A DNA stretch of 31,210 bases from CALUTH01 sp964452495. GTDB lineage: Bacteria; Cyanobacteriota; Vampirovibrionia; Gastranaerophilales; Gastranaerophilaceae. Below the pieces are notes generated by a model. It was not told the DNA's origin. It saw only the letters and a program-made list of their open reading frames with translations, and searched no databases. The position numbers and the translations under genes were made by a program. Shown piece by piece: positions 8,430 through 17,813 of this stretch. The stretch lies in the NCBI GenBank assembly GCA_964452495.1, contig CAYVMC010000027.1:1-31210 (forward strand). The letters run 5' to 3'. The stretch's first letter is position 1; the number at the start of each line of letters is the position of its first letter.

Positions 8430-8569
8430 CGGTTTAATTTTATCAGTTATTATATTATCAGGTTTGTTTATCCTGCCTATTTACATTAATACTTCCGCTA
8501 TATAAAACCAGAATTTTTTTTCGTTGATACAACTATTCTGTATAAATGAAAAATTATAAAATACAGTGA

Positions 8570-9487
8570 TTAATACCTTAAGGGTATTCTTGAACGGTTA
8601 ATAGTCTTTTTTTCATAACCAAAATTTGCAAGCATACGGCAAGTACTTGTATAAAAAATATTCTCGTCCAGTGTCGGACCTATGTTTATAGAACTTACAG
8701 TTCGTTTTAAAAACTTGTATTCAATATACGGAATAAACAGTCCGTTTTTTTCAAAAATTTTTGTTTGTCTATGGGTATTTGTACTGAAATGGCTTATAAA
8801 TATTATCCTGTACTCTTTTTCATCCTTAAAATAAGGGTTTTTAAAAAACAAACTTATAATACTCAAAATATCAATAAGTTCAAACAGTGTATCCTGACGT
8901 TTCTCCGCATTTTTACCCGTATTTTTTCCGCTGAGAAGTTTTGTATACTGCTTATTCCATTTATCAAAAATAAGTTTTAATATAGTAATCTGTGTATCCT
9001 GATTATAAATAATATTCCCGTATACAGATTTAAACCCCTGACGCTCCATATCATCTATCAAATCTTTTTTACAAAAACCGATATTATAACCTGTATATGT
9101 TTGACCTTTTGAATAATTGTTCCATAAAGTAAGATTATCACTATCCGTTGAAAACGATATTGTATAATACTCATACTTGTTTAAAAAATTATCATCCCCA
9201 TCAATAATATTTTTATACTTCTTATAAAAATAATCTTTTATACTGGAAAAAAGCCCATTATTCAAATCCGGAATTTCGTTAATAAGGCTTACAATTAACT
9301 TATAAGAATATGTTACTTCTTCTTTATCATTCAGATAAAGAGCATTTGAAAACCTTATTGTTCCTGATTCAAGGATACTTAATAATTTTTCAGGTTTAGT
9401 ATAGTGGTAAAGATTAGTGTTTGAACCATCATCAAGTATTTTTTTTACCTTAGGAATTTTTTTTAGTAAATTATCATAATTTATCAT
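8570..9487 (-). CDS. DUF2971 family protein
   Basis: Encodes 305 aa. The N-terminus (residues ~27-56) has LYHYTKPEKLLSILESG followed by I-R-F-S-N-A-x-x-L-N-D, the hallmark of DUF2971: His-Tyr-Thr, then a Leu-rich helix and a 'SN...ND' element. Later hallmarks are a Ser-Phe-Ser strand with LTLWNNYS and GYNIGF (residues ~110-140), and YFKDEKEYRIIF (~225-235). The family has no established enzymatic function; the H-Y-T / Glu arrangement recalls ADP-ribosyltransferase-like folds, which is my inference only. DUF2971 genes often occur in accessory regions and near defence genes, in keeping with the decayed patch and tRNA just downstream. An extended -10 box lies 23 nt upstream. No signal peptide or membrane segment. 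Confidence 0.8.
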   Translation of the reverse strand: MINYDNLLKKIPKVKKILDDGSNTNLYHYTKPEKLLSILESGTIRFSNALYLNDKEEVTYSYKLIVSLINEIPDLNNGLFSSIKDYFYKKYKNIIDGDDNFLNKYEYYTISFSTDSDNLTLWNNYSKGQTYTGYNIGFCKKDLIDDMERQGFKSVYGNIIYNQDTQITILKLIFDKWNKQYTKLLSGKNTGKNAEKRQDTLFELIDILSIISLFFKNPYFKDEKEYRIIFISHFSTNTHRQTKIFEKNGLFIPYIEYKFLKRTVSSINIGPTLDENIFYTSTCRMLANFGYEKKTINRSRIPLRY

Positions 9488-9509
9488 ACTAAACCCAACT
9501 ACCCTTTAT

Positions 9510-9518
9510 ATTATAACA
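9510..9518 (-). promoter_or_regulatory. Extended -10 promoter for the DUF2971 gene
   Basis: The minus strand reads TGTTATAAT, a perfect TGnTATAAT extended -10, in the short gap between the fliD stop (9546) and the DUF2971 start (9487). No good -35 is present, as is usual for extended -10 promoters. It suggests separate transcription from fliD. Confidence 0.5.
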
Positions 9519-9545
9519 CTTTTTCAAAAAACAAACCAGCGTATG

Positions 9546-12500
9546 TTAGCTTGATAATAAGCTGCTGTACGCACTTTGCATTTTTGAATAAAGGAGTTCC
9601 ATATTTTTGAATTTATTTTGAAGCATTGCTTTATATGCATCTGCCCGTGCCTGTGCCTTTTCAATTTTCGTATCCAATGAACTTATTTCTCTTTCAAGAG
9701 ATTTGGTTTTAGTTGTAAAATATCCCGATGTAGAAAGCATATTTTCAACAATAGTTTCAACCCTTATTAAAATTCCGGGGTTATCATCTGTTCCGACAAG
9801 TAAAAGCTTAACTGCTTCCTCTGATGTATCAAGTGCTTCCTCAAATTTATCCTCATCCAGATAAAGCGAATAAATATCGGACGGCATGGCAGAACTTGCA
9901 CTTTCTGTTGAAATACCTATTGCTGCAAGGTTTTTAAACAATGACACACCATTTGTACCACTTGATGTGAATATTGATGTAATTTGGTTTTTAAGACTTT
10001 TTAATGCTGTGTCATTATGCAGGTCACCTCCGATTGCCAGAACAGTATTAAGCTCTGCAATCATAGTATTGTATGCATCAAGTACTTCCTGAACCGCATC
10101 AATAATAGACTGCGTGTCACGCTCGACAGTGATAGTAACGTATGACCCCTCGGTAATACCCTTGATGTTAATTGTAAGCCCTTCTATTCTTGAAATATCA
10201 CTGGTAATAGTATTTGATGTCGCAACAATGCGTGTACCATTAATTGTAAGTATCGCATTATTTCCAAGTTCCTGATTATAAGTTGTAAGTCTTTCCTCTC
10301 CTGAGGCATCTACCACCGTCAATCCAAATATCTCGGTAAAGTTACTTGTTCCGCCAGAAATATTTACATAAGTAGAACCGAGACTTGAAGAAGTGATAAC
10401 AAGCTTACCGTTAATACTATCCCAGTATGCACTTGCATTAGCATCTTCAGAATTATTTATTGCACTGATAAGAGATGCAATAGTTGTTTCACTTGTAATA
10501 GTAAATTCGGCATTACCTATAGTAAATGTACCTTCTGTAATATCCCCTTCACGGAAAACACCGCTTTCCGTTAATTTCGTACTTGAAGAAGCTTTGTATA
10601 ATGATGTGTTTCCGGTAATAACATTAGAACCATCTTGAGACAGATTAAATATTGTAACAAGATTTGTTGTATCAGTAGATGAACTTATAACCAGTTCAAC
10701 ACCTTCTGCCGCTTCAAGCACAAATTTACCATCAGAAGTTAATGATGCAGTTACAGAACCGTTAGTTGCTGTTGAAATTCTTGACATAACATTTGCAAGA
10801 GTATCAGTTGTTGCAACATTAATATTTATCATAGCACCGTTCACACCGAGCGTAAATTCACCATCTGTAACCCCCAGAGTTTCAAGTGTAGTAGTATTAT
10901 CCGCATAATTGGAAACTGACAAATAGCTGATTTCATCCTGTTCATACGTTATTGCAACATCATTCTGCATCCACTGTTCAAGTACGGCATCACCCAGACC
11001 AAGATTGGCAGCAAGTGAAGATGTGCCGCCGGTAATTTCAACAGTCCCCATACCGTTATGGAATGAAAATTTTCCATCTTCAAAATATGCTGTTAAACCA
11101 ACTGCTTCAAACTTTTCAATTAATGTACCAATAGTATCATCCGCTTCAATATTAATAACTGCACTGGTTAAATTACCATCCTGATCATATATTGAAAGGT
11201 AAATTGAACCTTCAGAAGTACTACCCGCTGTATCGTAATATGATAGAAGAGTATCTTCTGTTGCAGCATTTACATTATCTTCCAATACAAGTGTTGTACC
11301 GTAATATGTATTAGAGTAAATATTATCGTCCAATCCAAGTTTTGTTACAAGATCTGATGTTCCATCAATAAGCGTTACATCACCAACACTTTCTATTGTA
11401 ATCTTTCCACCTGAATCAATGCTGCCGGCGATACCATAAGCAGCTAATGCGCTAAATAATTGCGATATAGTGGTATCGTCTCTTATTGCAATAGTTGATA
11501 CAATTTCACCATCTTGTAATACGTTAATATAACCGGTTGATACCCCTAAATCCGAAAGCTTAGATGATGTATCTGCAACGTATGTAACATCTGTCATTAA
11601 TTCATCTGATTGGTGAGAAAGTACTTTTTCTGTTGTTATATAGGTCGGTGCAGCACCTGTAAGTTTATCAGCAAGTGTACCCATTAATACAAAAGTTTGA
11701 TCTGTAGTAGTTGCCGTTAAAATACCGTTTTGCAGTTCCGTTTCTATACCGAAAGAGTTTAATGATGCGATTACATCACCAACCGTTTCATCCGAGGTAA
11801 AGCCGATGGTCTGCATAACACCACCTATTTCAAACCGCAGGGATGCTCCGGACTCAAAACCTAAATCTTTTAAAGTTGTTGTTTCAGATACTTCGTAAGT
11901 ACGAACCATTGTAAGAGTATTTGAATTTGTCTGATCATATATACTGACTATACTTTGTGTTCTGTTAGTCAAACCAAGTTTTGAGACAAGATTTGATGTC
12001 TCATCTGCAATATATTTATCAGAATCCGCACTAATACTTATAACATTTCCATCAAGTGAAGCTGTAAATCCGTACCCTTCAAGTGCCGCAATAAAATCTC
12101 CTATTGTTGTATTTTTATCAATACTGATTATTGTATTTATCCAGTTTCCATTATCATAAAGTTTAATGCTGCCTTCAGTAACTCCGAGATCTACAAGCTT
12201 AGTATCCTCGTTTATTGTAACGTTATTAACTGATTGTGGTAATTCTGTTGTATATCCGGTAACGGTTGTAATAGTTGATGTAACAGGTGACCCGCCTGTA
12301 AGCTTAGTACCCAGTTCGCCTGATATAGAGAAAGTATGCTCGGTTGAAGAAGCACTGAAAGTTCCATTATTAATAGCCGCGGTAATACCAAAAACACTCA
12401 AGGCATCTATAACATCCTGCATGGTTTCGTTAGCACTGAACCCCAGAGAATAAACTGTTCCGTCAATAACAAGCCTTAAATCAGAACCTTCGTCAAAACC

Positions 12501-15500
12501 TAGTTCTGCAAGAGTTGTAGATGTATTAATGGTTTTAACAACCGTATATGAAAGATCAGAAGATGTTGAGGATTCATAAACTGTTGTATATTCCTGTGTT
12601 CTGGTAAAGCCCAGTTTTGAAGCAAGGTTTGATGTCTCATCAACAATATACATATCCGAGTCAGCAGTAATATTAAGTTTACCGTCCTGTAATGACACTG
12701 TAAACCCATAAACTGACAAGGCTGATATTAAATCGTTAATTGTAGTATTTTCATCAATACTAAATGCTGTTGAAATCCATGTCCCGTTATCATAAATTTT
12801 AACATCTCCCGTAGTAACCCCCAGGTTTACTAGTTTTGTATCACCGTTAATAGCTGCACTTTCTACCTTATCACTCAAAGTAGCAGACCATTGAACAGGT
12901 CTAGAAGAACTGGTAATTGTCGGGTCACTGCCAAGTATTACTTCCCCTAGAGAACCTGAAATAGAAAATTCTTGATAAGTTGAAGAAGCACTAAACGTTC
13001 CATTATTCATTGTTGCAGTAATACCATTTTCAGACATAAAATCAAGAACATCCTGAATTGTGTTTGATGCAGAAAAGGTTCTTGAAACAGTCTGACCATT
13101 GATGGTCAATTCTACAATCCTTTCGGATGCAGTGTCTGTAAAATCACCAAGTGATGTTGTTGCAGTAAGTACATTTGTTGAAACATTATCCAGTGCATTT
13201 GATGTTGTATTTTGCGTTAATGTCTGGTAAACAATGGTTTGTGTAAGCCCTAGACCAGTCACTAGATTTGAAGTACCATTTTGAAGCTGTAAGTCTTCAC
13301 TTGCTGTAAGTGTAAGCCTGCCGTCAGCAAATTTTGTAGAAATACCCTGTAATTCTAATGCCGCCATTAAATCACTAAGAGTTGATGTTGATGTCACCGT
13401 AAATACTGCAGATGTCGTTCCTGTCGATCCATCGTAAAGATTTACCGTTCCATTTGTAATACCCATTTGTGAAAGATAAGTCGTTGTAGGATCAAAATTA
13501 GATGTCTGTATTTGATACGTTTGAGCATCCGACCTATAAACATAAGTGTCAGTCTGAGTTAAAGTTGTAGTTATTGTCGTTATAATTTGTTCTATTGTCG
13601 TAGGTATACCATCTATTGTTCTTGTTATAATCTGGGTCTCTGTTTCCGTTGTATAAGTGAAATCACCTGCCTTATAATCAATACCCAAATCTGTAGCCAG
13701 TGAACCTGAAATTTGTACTCCAGATATTGAAATTGCACCATCAATAAGATCAAAATCACCGCCTGCAGATTTTACTGCATCAGAAATATCTGATAATGTA
13801 GAAGATGCAGTAAATGTATAAGTAGTAATTGTACCATCATGATTAATTGTAAGATATTTCGTACCACTGTAGCCAAGCTGCGAAAGTGTTGTTTGCAATG
13901 TAGCCACTGTTGAAACTTCAGCCTGTATCAAACTTGAAACTGATGTTACACTTACAACATTAGTCTTATATGCTTGTGAAGAAATACCTAATGCTGTTGC
14001 CAGTGTTCCGGTAATATACCCGTTTGAAATATTTATAGAGCCTGTTGAATCAATATATGTAGACAATCCATAAGAAGCAAGCGAAGTAAGTAAATCACCA
14101 ACAGTTGCATTTGCAGCCAATGTAACATTTGATGCAAGCAGTGTACCATCAGATGAGTATACATTATATGATTTTCCGCTTGTTTCAATACCAAAATCCG
14201 AGAACTTTGACGTTTCTGTTGCTATTGAACCAACAGTGTAAGTTACGCCGTTTGATTTAATCGTGGTAGCATTTCCTGTCGCACTCGCCGTTAATCCAAG
14301 TCCTGACAGCAAAGAACCAGAAATACTTCCGACTCCGGATATTGTAATTTGTTTATTCTCAAATGAGAATGACCCACCTGCAGCAGTAATAGCATCCGCA
14401 ACATCTTGCAATGTCGATGATGATGTAAATGTATGAATAAATGTAGAACCTTGCTGTAGTATTGTTAAATATTGTGTAGAACTTATACCCAGTTCATCAA
14501 GTGTTGAGGTCATCGTTGCTGTAGTAGTGATTGTACCGCTTAGCTCATTAGACTGTATCGTAGTATTTGAAACATACGTATAGTTAACGCTGTATGATAA
14601 ACCTAAACTTGTTGCCAGTCCACCTGTAATATATCCACCGTCAAGAGTAATCACTCCATTCTCATCTATACTTGCATCTATGCCATAACTTTTAAGAGTT
14701 GTAAATAAATCACCAATTGTTGATGTGGATGTAAGACTAACACTTCCTTGGAAATTACCCTCATCATCATATACTGAAAAACTCAAATTTGTACCGCTTA
14801 TTCCAAGGGATGCAAGCTGTGTCGCTTCTGTTGCAATAGATGTAACCGTATATGCCAGATTAGTATTGTACATTGATGTACCCTGAACTGTTTGTTCATC
14901 CAGATTTAAAGACGAAACAAGAGAACCCGAAAGTTTATCAACTCCGGTAACACTTAATTGTCCATCTACAATTGTCATTTCCCCGCCAGCAGCTGCAACA
15001 GCATCTGCAATATCCTGCAGAGTAGAAGAAGCCGTAAAGGTTTTTACAGTATTCGTACCATTAACATTAATAGTAAGTATCTGATTAGAAGTAATACCAA
15101 GAGATTCAAGTGATGAAGTCATTGTAGCCTGCGTTGTGGTAGTACCTGCAAGCTGATTTGATACTACTGAAGTTTCTGCTATAACACTACCCGAAATAAC
15201 AGAAGATAGTCCAAGAGCATTTGCCAAATCACCTATTATAAGTCCTCCTTCTATTGATATTACACCTTGCTCAGAAATAGAGGCAGTAATTCCATATTGT
15301 TTTAATGAATCAAACCAACTTTGTATTGTTGTATCCGATGTAACTTGTAAATCAACTGCAATATCTTCTCCTCGCTCATTTTGAACTGTATAAGTAAGAT
15401 TTGTACCGGATATACCCAAATCTCCAAAAGTTGTATCAGTTTTGGCAGTATAAGTAATTGAATATTCCAAATAAGAACTGGTAAGTGACGTTCCATTAAC

Positions 15501-16754
15501 TTTATCAGTTTCAATACCCAAGCCTGTTGCAACTCCGCCTGTAACATATAAACTATCGATGTCACCGGTAATTGTTAACACACCGTTTTCATCAATTGAA
15601 ACCTCAGCATCCATTCCGTTTGCTGTAGCATATGACTCGATTTGAGTTTTAACATCATTAAGACTTGATGTAGAGGAAAGATTGACCGTTGTAGTTGAAC
15701 TTCCATTCCCAAGAATGAGCCTGTAATCAGAAAAAGTGGTATTAATATTACCGAGTTTAGTATCAAATGTGGCAGCTTCCGTTTGAACATAAGAAAGATT
15801 ACCGCTGGAAGATGTAACAGAATCAACTTTTTCAGTAAGCCCCAGTGCCGTTATAATATTGGAACCACCATCTACTTCCTCTATATCAATGCCTGAAATA
15901 GTTATATATCCTTCATCATCCATAGTTGCCGTACCGGCACCGTAATTGTCGTTTATATAATCGAGGAAAGTTTGCACGGTAGCATCCGCATCAAAAGTTA
16001 AGTTTTGAACGACCTGATTGATAATTATCCGTCCGCCGACTGCACCAATATCTGATAACAAAGTTGTAGGTTTAATTGTAACATACCCTTCAACCCGTAA
16101 TTCATCAGATGAAGTTCCAGTTATCTCTTTAAATTCAAGCCCCAGAGCATCGAAAACACCGGTTGTTCCCTGATCAATCTCATATATATCTGTTTCTATT
16201 GTAAATCTCCCCGTATCCTCATCATAAGTGGCAGTTATTCCTATATCCGCAAGTTTATCTATTAAACTCCCTATAGTATCACTATTTTCAATTTGAATTT
16301 CTTTTTCATTAATTGATACATATCCCTCTTGAGCCCCTAATACTGTGAGTTTTGTATTCATATCGGCAGTATAAGTAACTGTAATTGTTTTTCTTATTGC
16401 TGTATTAACTTTTGTAGAAGTAGCTAATTGCGTTACTCCGACTTCATAAGTATCCCTTGAGGCAGTATATGAGGCTGTTGCAGTTACTACTGAAGCATCT
16501 GATGAATTGGCAAGATTTTGAACAAAAAGATCCATCGAATCAATCCCGAACTTAGAATCCGTCAGCTTTTCTAAAGCAGTCCTGAATGAAGTGAAGAATG
16601 ATTTTATACTTGAAACCACATCCTTAAGCTCAACAACTGCATCTCTCTCTGCTTCCAGTTCCTCAACTTTTGCATTCTTGAGCGCCGTGAGTGCTTCTAC
16701 CCACGAGTTGGTATCCAAACCAGTTACTAAACCGCTAAATTCGATTACGCTCAA
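9546..16754 (-). CDS. fliD: Giant flagellar hook-associated protein 2 (filament cap) with expanded flagellin_IN-like repeats
   Basis: FliD caps the growing flagellar filament and helps exported flagellin subunits fold and insert. This protein is 2402 aa, against roughly 400-700 aa for most FliD. The N-terminus (SGLVTGLDTNSWVEAL, then a coiled-coil stretch and YEVGVTQLATSTK) matches FliD_N. The last ~240 residues (from NNAILTINGTRI through IIDAVQEVLDAYNTMIAELN to the closing coiled coil) match FliD_C. Between them lie about 19 Thr/Ser-rich beta-type repeats of 75-100 residues, flagellin_IN-like. The start is set at TTG 16754, because SVIEFSGLVTGLD is the conserved beginning and GGAG lies 10 nt upstream. 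The ATG at 16796 sits in the loop of a leader hairpin, with AAGG directly against it. No fliS, flagellin or other flagellar gene is adjacent. Export would be through the flagellar type III apparatus. A surface adhesin role for the repeats is possible. Confidence 0.88.
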   Translation of the reverse strand: MSVIEFSGLVTGLDTNSWVEALTALKNAKVEELEAERDAVVELKDVVSSIKSFFTSFRTALEKLTDSKFGIDSMDLFVQNLANSSDASVVTATASYTASRDTYEVGVTQLATSTKVNTAIRKTITVTYTADMNTKLTVLGAQEGYVSINEKEIQIENSDTIGSLIDKLADIGITATYDEDTGRFTIETDIYEIDQGTTGVFDALGLEFKEITGTSSDELRVEGYVTIKPTTLLSDIGAVGGRIIINQVVQNLTFDADATVQTFLDYINDNYGAGTATMDDEGYITISGIDIEEVDGGSNIITALGLTEKVDSVTSSSGNLSYVQTEAATFDTKLGNINTTFSDYRLILGNGSSTTTVNLSSTSSLNDVKTQIESYATANGMDAEVSIDENGVLTITGDIDSLYVTGGVATGLGIETDKVNGTSLTSSYLEYSITYTAKTDTTFGDLGISGTNLTYTVQNERGEDIAVDLQVTSDTTIQSWFDSLKQYGITASISEQGVISIEGGLIIGDLANALGLSSVISGSVIAETSVVSNQLAGTTTTQATMTSSLESLGITSNQILTINVNGTNTVKTFTASSTLQDIADAVAAAGGEMTIVDGQLSVTGVDKLSGSLVSSLNLDEQTVQGTSMYNTNLAYTVTSIATEATQLASLGISGTNLSFSVYDDEGNFQGSVSLTSTSTIGDLFTTLKSYGIDASIDENGVITLDGGYITGGLATSLGLSYSVNYTYVSNTTIQSNELSGTITTTATMTSTLDELGISSTQYLTILQQGSTFIHTFTSSSTLQDVADAITAAGGSFSFENKQITISGVGSISGSLLSGLGLTASATGNATTIKSNGVTYTVGSIATETSKFSDFGIETSGKSYNVYSSDGTLLASNVTLAANATVGDLLTSLASYGLSTYIDSTGSINISNGYITGTLATALGISSQAYKTNVVSVTSVSSLIQAEVSTVATLQTTLSQLGYSGTKYLTINHDGTITTYTFTASSTLSDISDAVKSAGGDFDLIDGAISISGVQISGSLATDLGIDYKAGDFTYTTETETQIITRTIDGIPTTIEQIITTITTTLTQTDTYVYRSDAQTYQIQTSNFDPTTTYLSQMGITNGTVNLYDGSTGTTSAVFTVTSTSTLSDLMAALELQGISTKFADGRLTLTASEDLQLQNGTSNLVTGLGLTQTIVYQTLTQNTTSNALDNVSTNVLTATTSLGDFTDTASERIVELTINGQTVSRTFSASNTIQDVLDFMSENGITATMNNGTFSASSTYQEFSISGSLGEVILGSDPTITSSSRPVQWSATLSDKVESAAINGDTKLVNLGVTTGDVKIYDNGTWISTAFSIDENTTINDLISALSVYGFTVSLQDGKLNITADSDMYIVDETSNLASKLGFTRTQEYTTVYESSTSSDLSYTVVKTINTSTTLAELGFDEGSDLRLVIDGTVYSLGFSANETMQDVIDALSVFGITAAINNGTFSASSTEHTFSISGELGTKLTGGSPVTSTITTVTGYTTELPQSVNNVTINEDTKLVDLGVTEGSIKLYDNGNWINTIISIDKNTTIGDFIAALEGYGFTASLDGNVISISADSDKYIADETSNLVSKLGLTNRTQSIVSIYDQTNSNTLTMVRTYEVSETTTLKDLGFESGASLRFEIGGVMQTIGFTSDETVGDVIASLNSFGIETELQNGILTATTTDQTFVLMGTLADKLTGAAPTYITTEKVLSHQSDELMTDVTYVADTSSKLSDLGVSTGYINVLQDGEIVSTIAIRDDTTISQLFSALAAYGIAGSIDSGGKITIESVGDVTLIDGTSDLVTKLGLDDNIYSNTYYGTTLVLEDNVNAATEDTLLSYYDTAGSTSEGSIYLSIYDQDGNLTSAVINIEADDTIGTLIEKFEAVGLTAYFEDGKFSFHNGMGTVEITGGTSSLAANLGLGDAVLEQWMQNDVAITYEQDEISYLSVSNYADNTTTLETLGVTDGEFTLGVNGAMININVATTDTLANVMSRISTATNGSVTASLTSDGKFVLEAAEGVELVISSSTDTTNLVTIFNLSQDGSNVITGNTSLYKASSSTKLTESGVFREGDITEGTFTIGNAEFTITSETTIASLISAINNSEDANASAYWDSINGKLVITSSSLGSTYVNISGGTSNFTEIFGLTVVDASGEERLTTYNQELGNNAILTINGTRIVATSNTITSDISRIEGLTINIKGITEGSYVTITVERDTQSIIDAVQEVLDAYNTMIAELNTVLAIGGDLHNDTALKSLKNQITSIFTSSGTNGVSLFKNLAAIGISTESASSAMPSDIYSLYLDEDKFEEALDTSEEAVKLLLVGTDDNPGILIRVETIVENMLSTSGYFTTKTKSLEREISSLDTKIEKAQARADAYKAMLQNKFKNMELLYSKMQSAYSSLLSS
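10290..16365 (-). repeat. About 19 flagellin_IN-like repeats in fliD, partly in alternating A/B pairs
   Basis: Each unit has the pattern T-x-L-x-x-L-G-[IV], a strand pair, then S-x-S/T-T-[IL]-x-D-[LIV] followed by a helix, G-[IF]-x-A/T-x-[IL]-x-x-G-x-[IL]-x-[IL], and a closing L-x-x-x-L-G-L. Two unit types alternate. One carries Y-G-[IF]-x-A-S-[IL]; the other carries either A-[AI]-x-A-A-G-G (first set) or N-N-G-T-F-S-A-S-S-T (second set). The alternation suggests that expansion occurred by duplication of two-unit blocks in at least two bursts. I counted the units by eye. Confidence 0.8.
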
Positions 16755-16779
16755 CTTAGTGTATCTCCATAAGTATATA

Positions 16780-16817
16780 TAGGCACGTCCAAGCATCCTT
16801 GAACTTTTAAGTGCCTA
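16780..16817 (-). promoter_or_regulatory. Long hairpin in the fliD leader
   Basis: On the minus strand TAGGCAC (16817-16811) pairs with GTGCCTA (16786-16780), and inside it GTTCAAG pairs with CTTGGAC around a GATG loop, leaving a 6-nt bulge. The structure lies 26 nt before the preferred TTG start and holds the alternative ATG in its loop. On the plus strand the same hairpin is followed by T8 (16820-16827), so it may instead terminate rightward transcription. The two readings are not exclusive. Confidence 0.55.
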
Positions 16818-17028
16818 GCTTTTTTTTATTTGTTTAAACTGCCTTATTAACCATATTCCACAAGATTACAAATATATAACGACTTTTTAAAAAAAATTTA
16901 CAGAATTCTAGAAATATGCGTTCAAGATGTAAATATGTACTTAATACTACTTTTTATTAACTCGGATATAATTTGTATAGTGGATGTATATATACTACTA
17001 AATTTTTCGGGTTTTGACAAGTATTTAG

Positions 17029-17676
17029 TTATATATTAAAGCTTTTCCGCTGCCCTTCTTCATGATATACACCTCCGCCACAGATTGTTTCCACAACTTT
17101 TAATACAAATTCTCTTGAGGCATCCGTATTATTAAGAAAAAATTCACGGTTGGAAAGGTGTTTAATTTTAAATATACAAGCTTGCGATTTATCTGCCGGA
17201 ATATACAGAGATGCTACTTCCTTTTCAAGAAGCCTCTCCATAATTTCAGAGCGTGTCTTAACTCCTTCCACAATATCATTATAATCTCCATTAAGAGCCA
17301 TGACCCTGCCGCAAAAGAAAGGCGGTTTATCATCCCTGAAAAGGGCCTGCGGTTCAAAATTGCAGCGGGTTGTAAGACTTATGGTATGCCACAAAATATT
17401 AATAATCACAATCGTTTTGTCTTTGTCATAATCAACATAAATCTTCTGAGTTGGAATACCGCGGGCAGCAAATGATTGCTTAAAAGAGTCTGCCATCACT
17501 TTAAAGTTCTCTATCATCTCAGCAAAAATTTCAGATGTATTAATGGTTGCATGCTGATAATCAAGAAATTGCTTGTACATGTGAGACGAAACAAGCCCCA
17601 TACGCTCCTGAATTACAGAAGATTTACGAAACGAAGTTTCCATATTATCAAAATTTTCGTAATTATTAGCGGACAA
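17029..17676 (-). CDS. Conserved-looking protein of unknown function
   Basis: Encodes about 215 aa when started at TTG 17676, which has AGGAG 11 nt upstream. A longer frame to 17739 also begins with TTG but has no ribosome binding site and would run through a good promoter-like sequence, so I prefer the shorter one. The N-terminal ~90 residues are helical (SSVIQERMGLVSSHMYKQF and following). The rest alternates strands: DKTIVIINILWHTISLTTRC, FFCGRVMALNGDY, then an AC-IFKIKHL segment. No signal peptide or membrane segment, so probably cytoplasmic. I recognise no family. It reads towards fliD with a ~270-nt gap; a role with the flagellum is possible but unproven. Confidence 0.6.
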   Translation of the reverse strand: MSANNYENFDNMETSFRKSSVIQERMGLVSSHMYKQFLDYQHATINTSEIFAEMIENFKVMADSFKQSFAARGIPTQKIYVDYDKDKTIVIINILWHTISLTTRCNFEPQALFRDDKPPFFCGRVMALNGDYNDIVEGVKTRSEIMERLLEKEVASLYIPADKSQACIFKIKHLSNREFFLNNTDASREFVLKVVETICGGGVYHEEGQRKSFNI

Positions 17677-17698
17677 TTTGTGATAATCTCCTAATGAT

Positions 17699-17739
17699 AT
17701 TTTACAACTAATTGTGTTTTTTTGTAAACATGTTGACAA
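17699..17739 (-). promoter_or_regulatory. Promoter with overlapping 18-bp palindromic operator
   Basis: On the minus strand TTTACA (17728-17723) and TAAAAT (17704-17699) are 18 nt apart. The -35 box lies in the palindrome TTGTAAACATGTTGACAA (17722-17739), in which eight of nine base pairs are symmetrical. A dimeric repressor or activator could bind here. The predicted start is very close to the AGGAG of the downstream gene, which is the weak point of the assignment. Confidence 0.4.
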
Positions 17740-17813
17740 GATTTCGTTACAATAATGGGAATAAAATTATCAAGAATTTATTATCACACAATACAAACAG
17801 CCTGTAATTTACA

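Noticed and set aside
10290..16365. CRISPR-like or satellite array in the fliD region
   Set aside because: The repetition is at protein level with diverged DNA, in one long open frame; there are no identical short repeats with unique spacers.
9886..16782. Several 60-95 codon frames on either strand inside fliD
   Set aside because: They are shadows of the repetitive, biased fliD sequence; none has a ribosome binding site or a plausible protein.
16755..16796. ATG at 16796 as the fliD start
   Set aside because: It lies in the loop of the leader hairpin with AAGG directly against it, and the conserved FliD N-terminus begins after a later TTG with a better-spaced GGAG.
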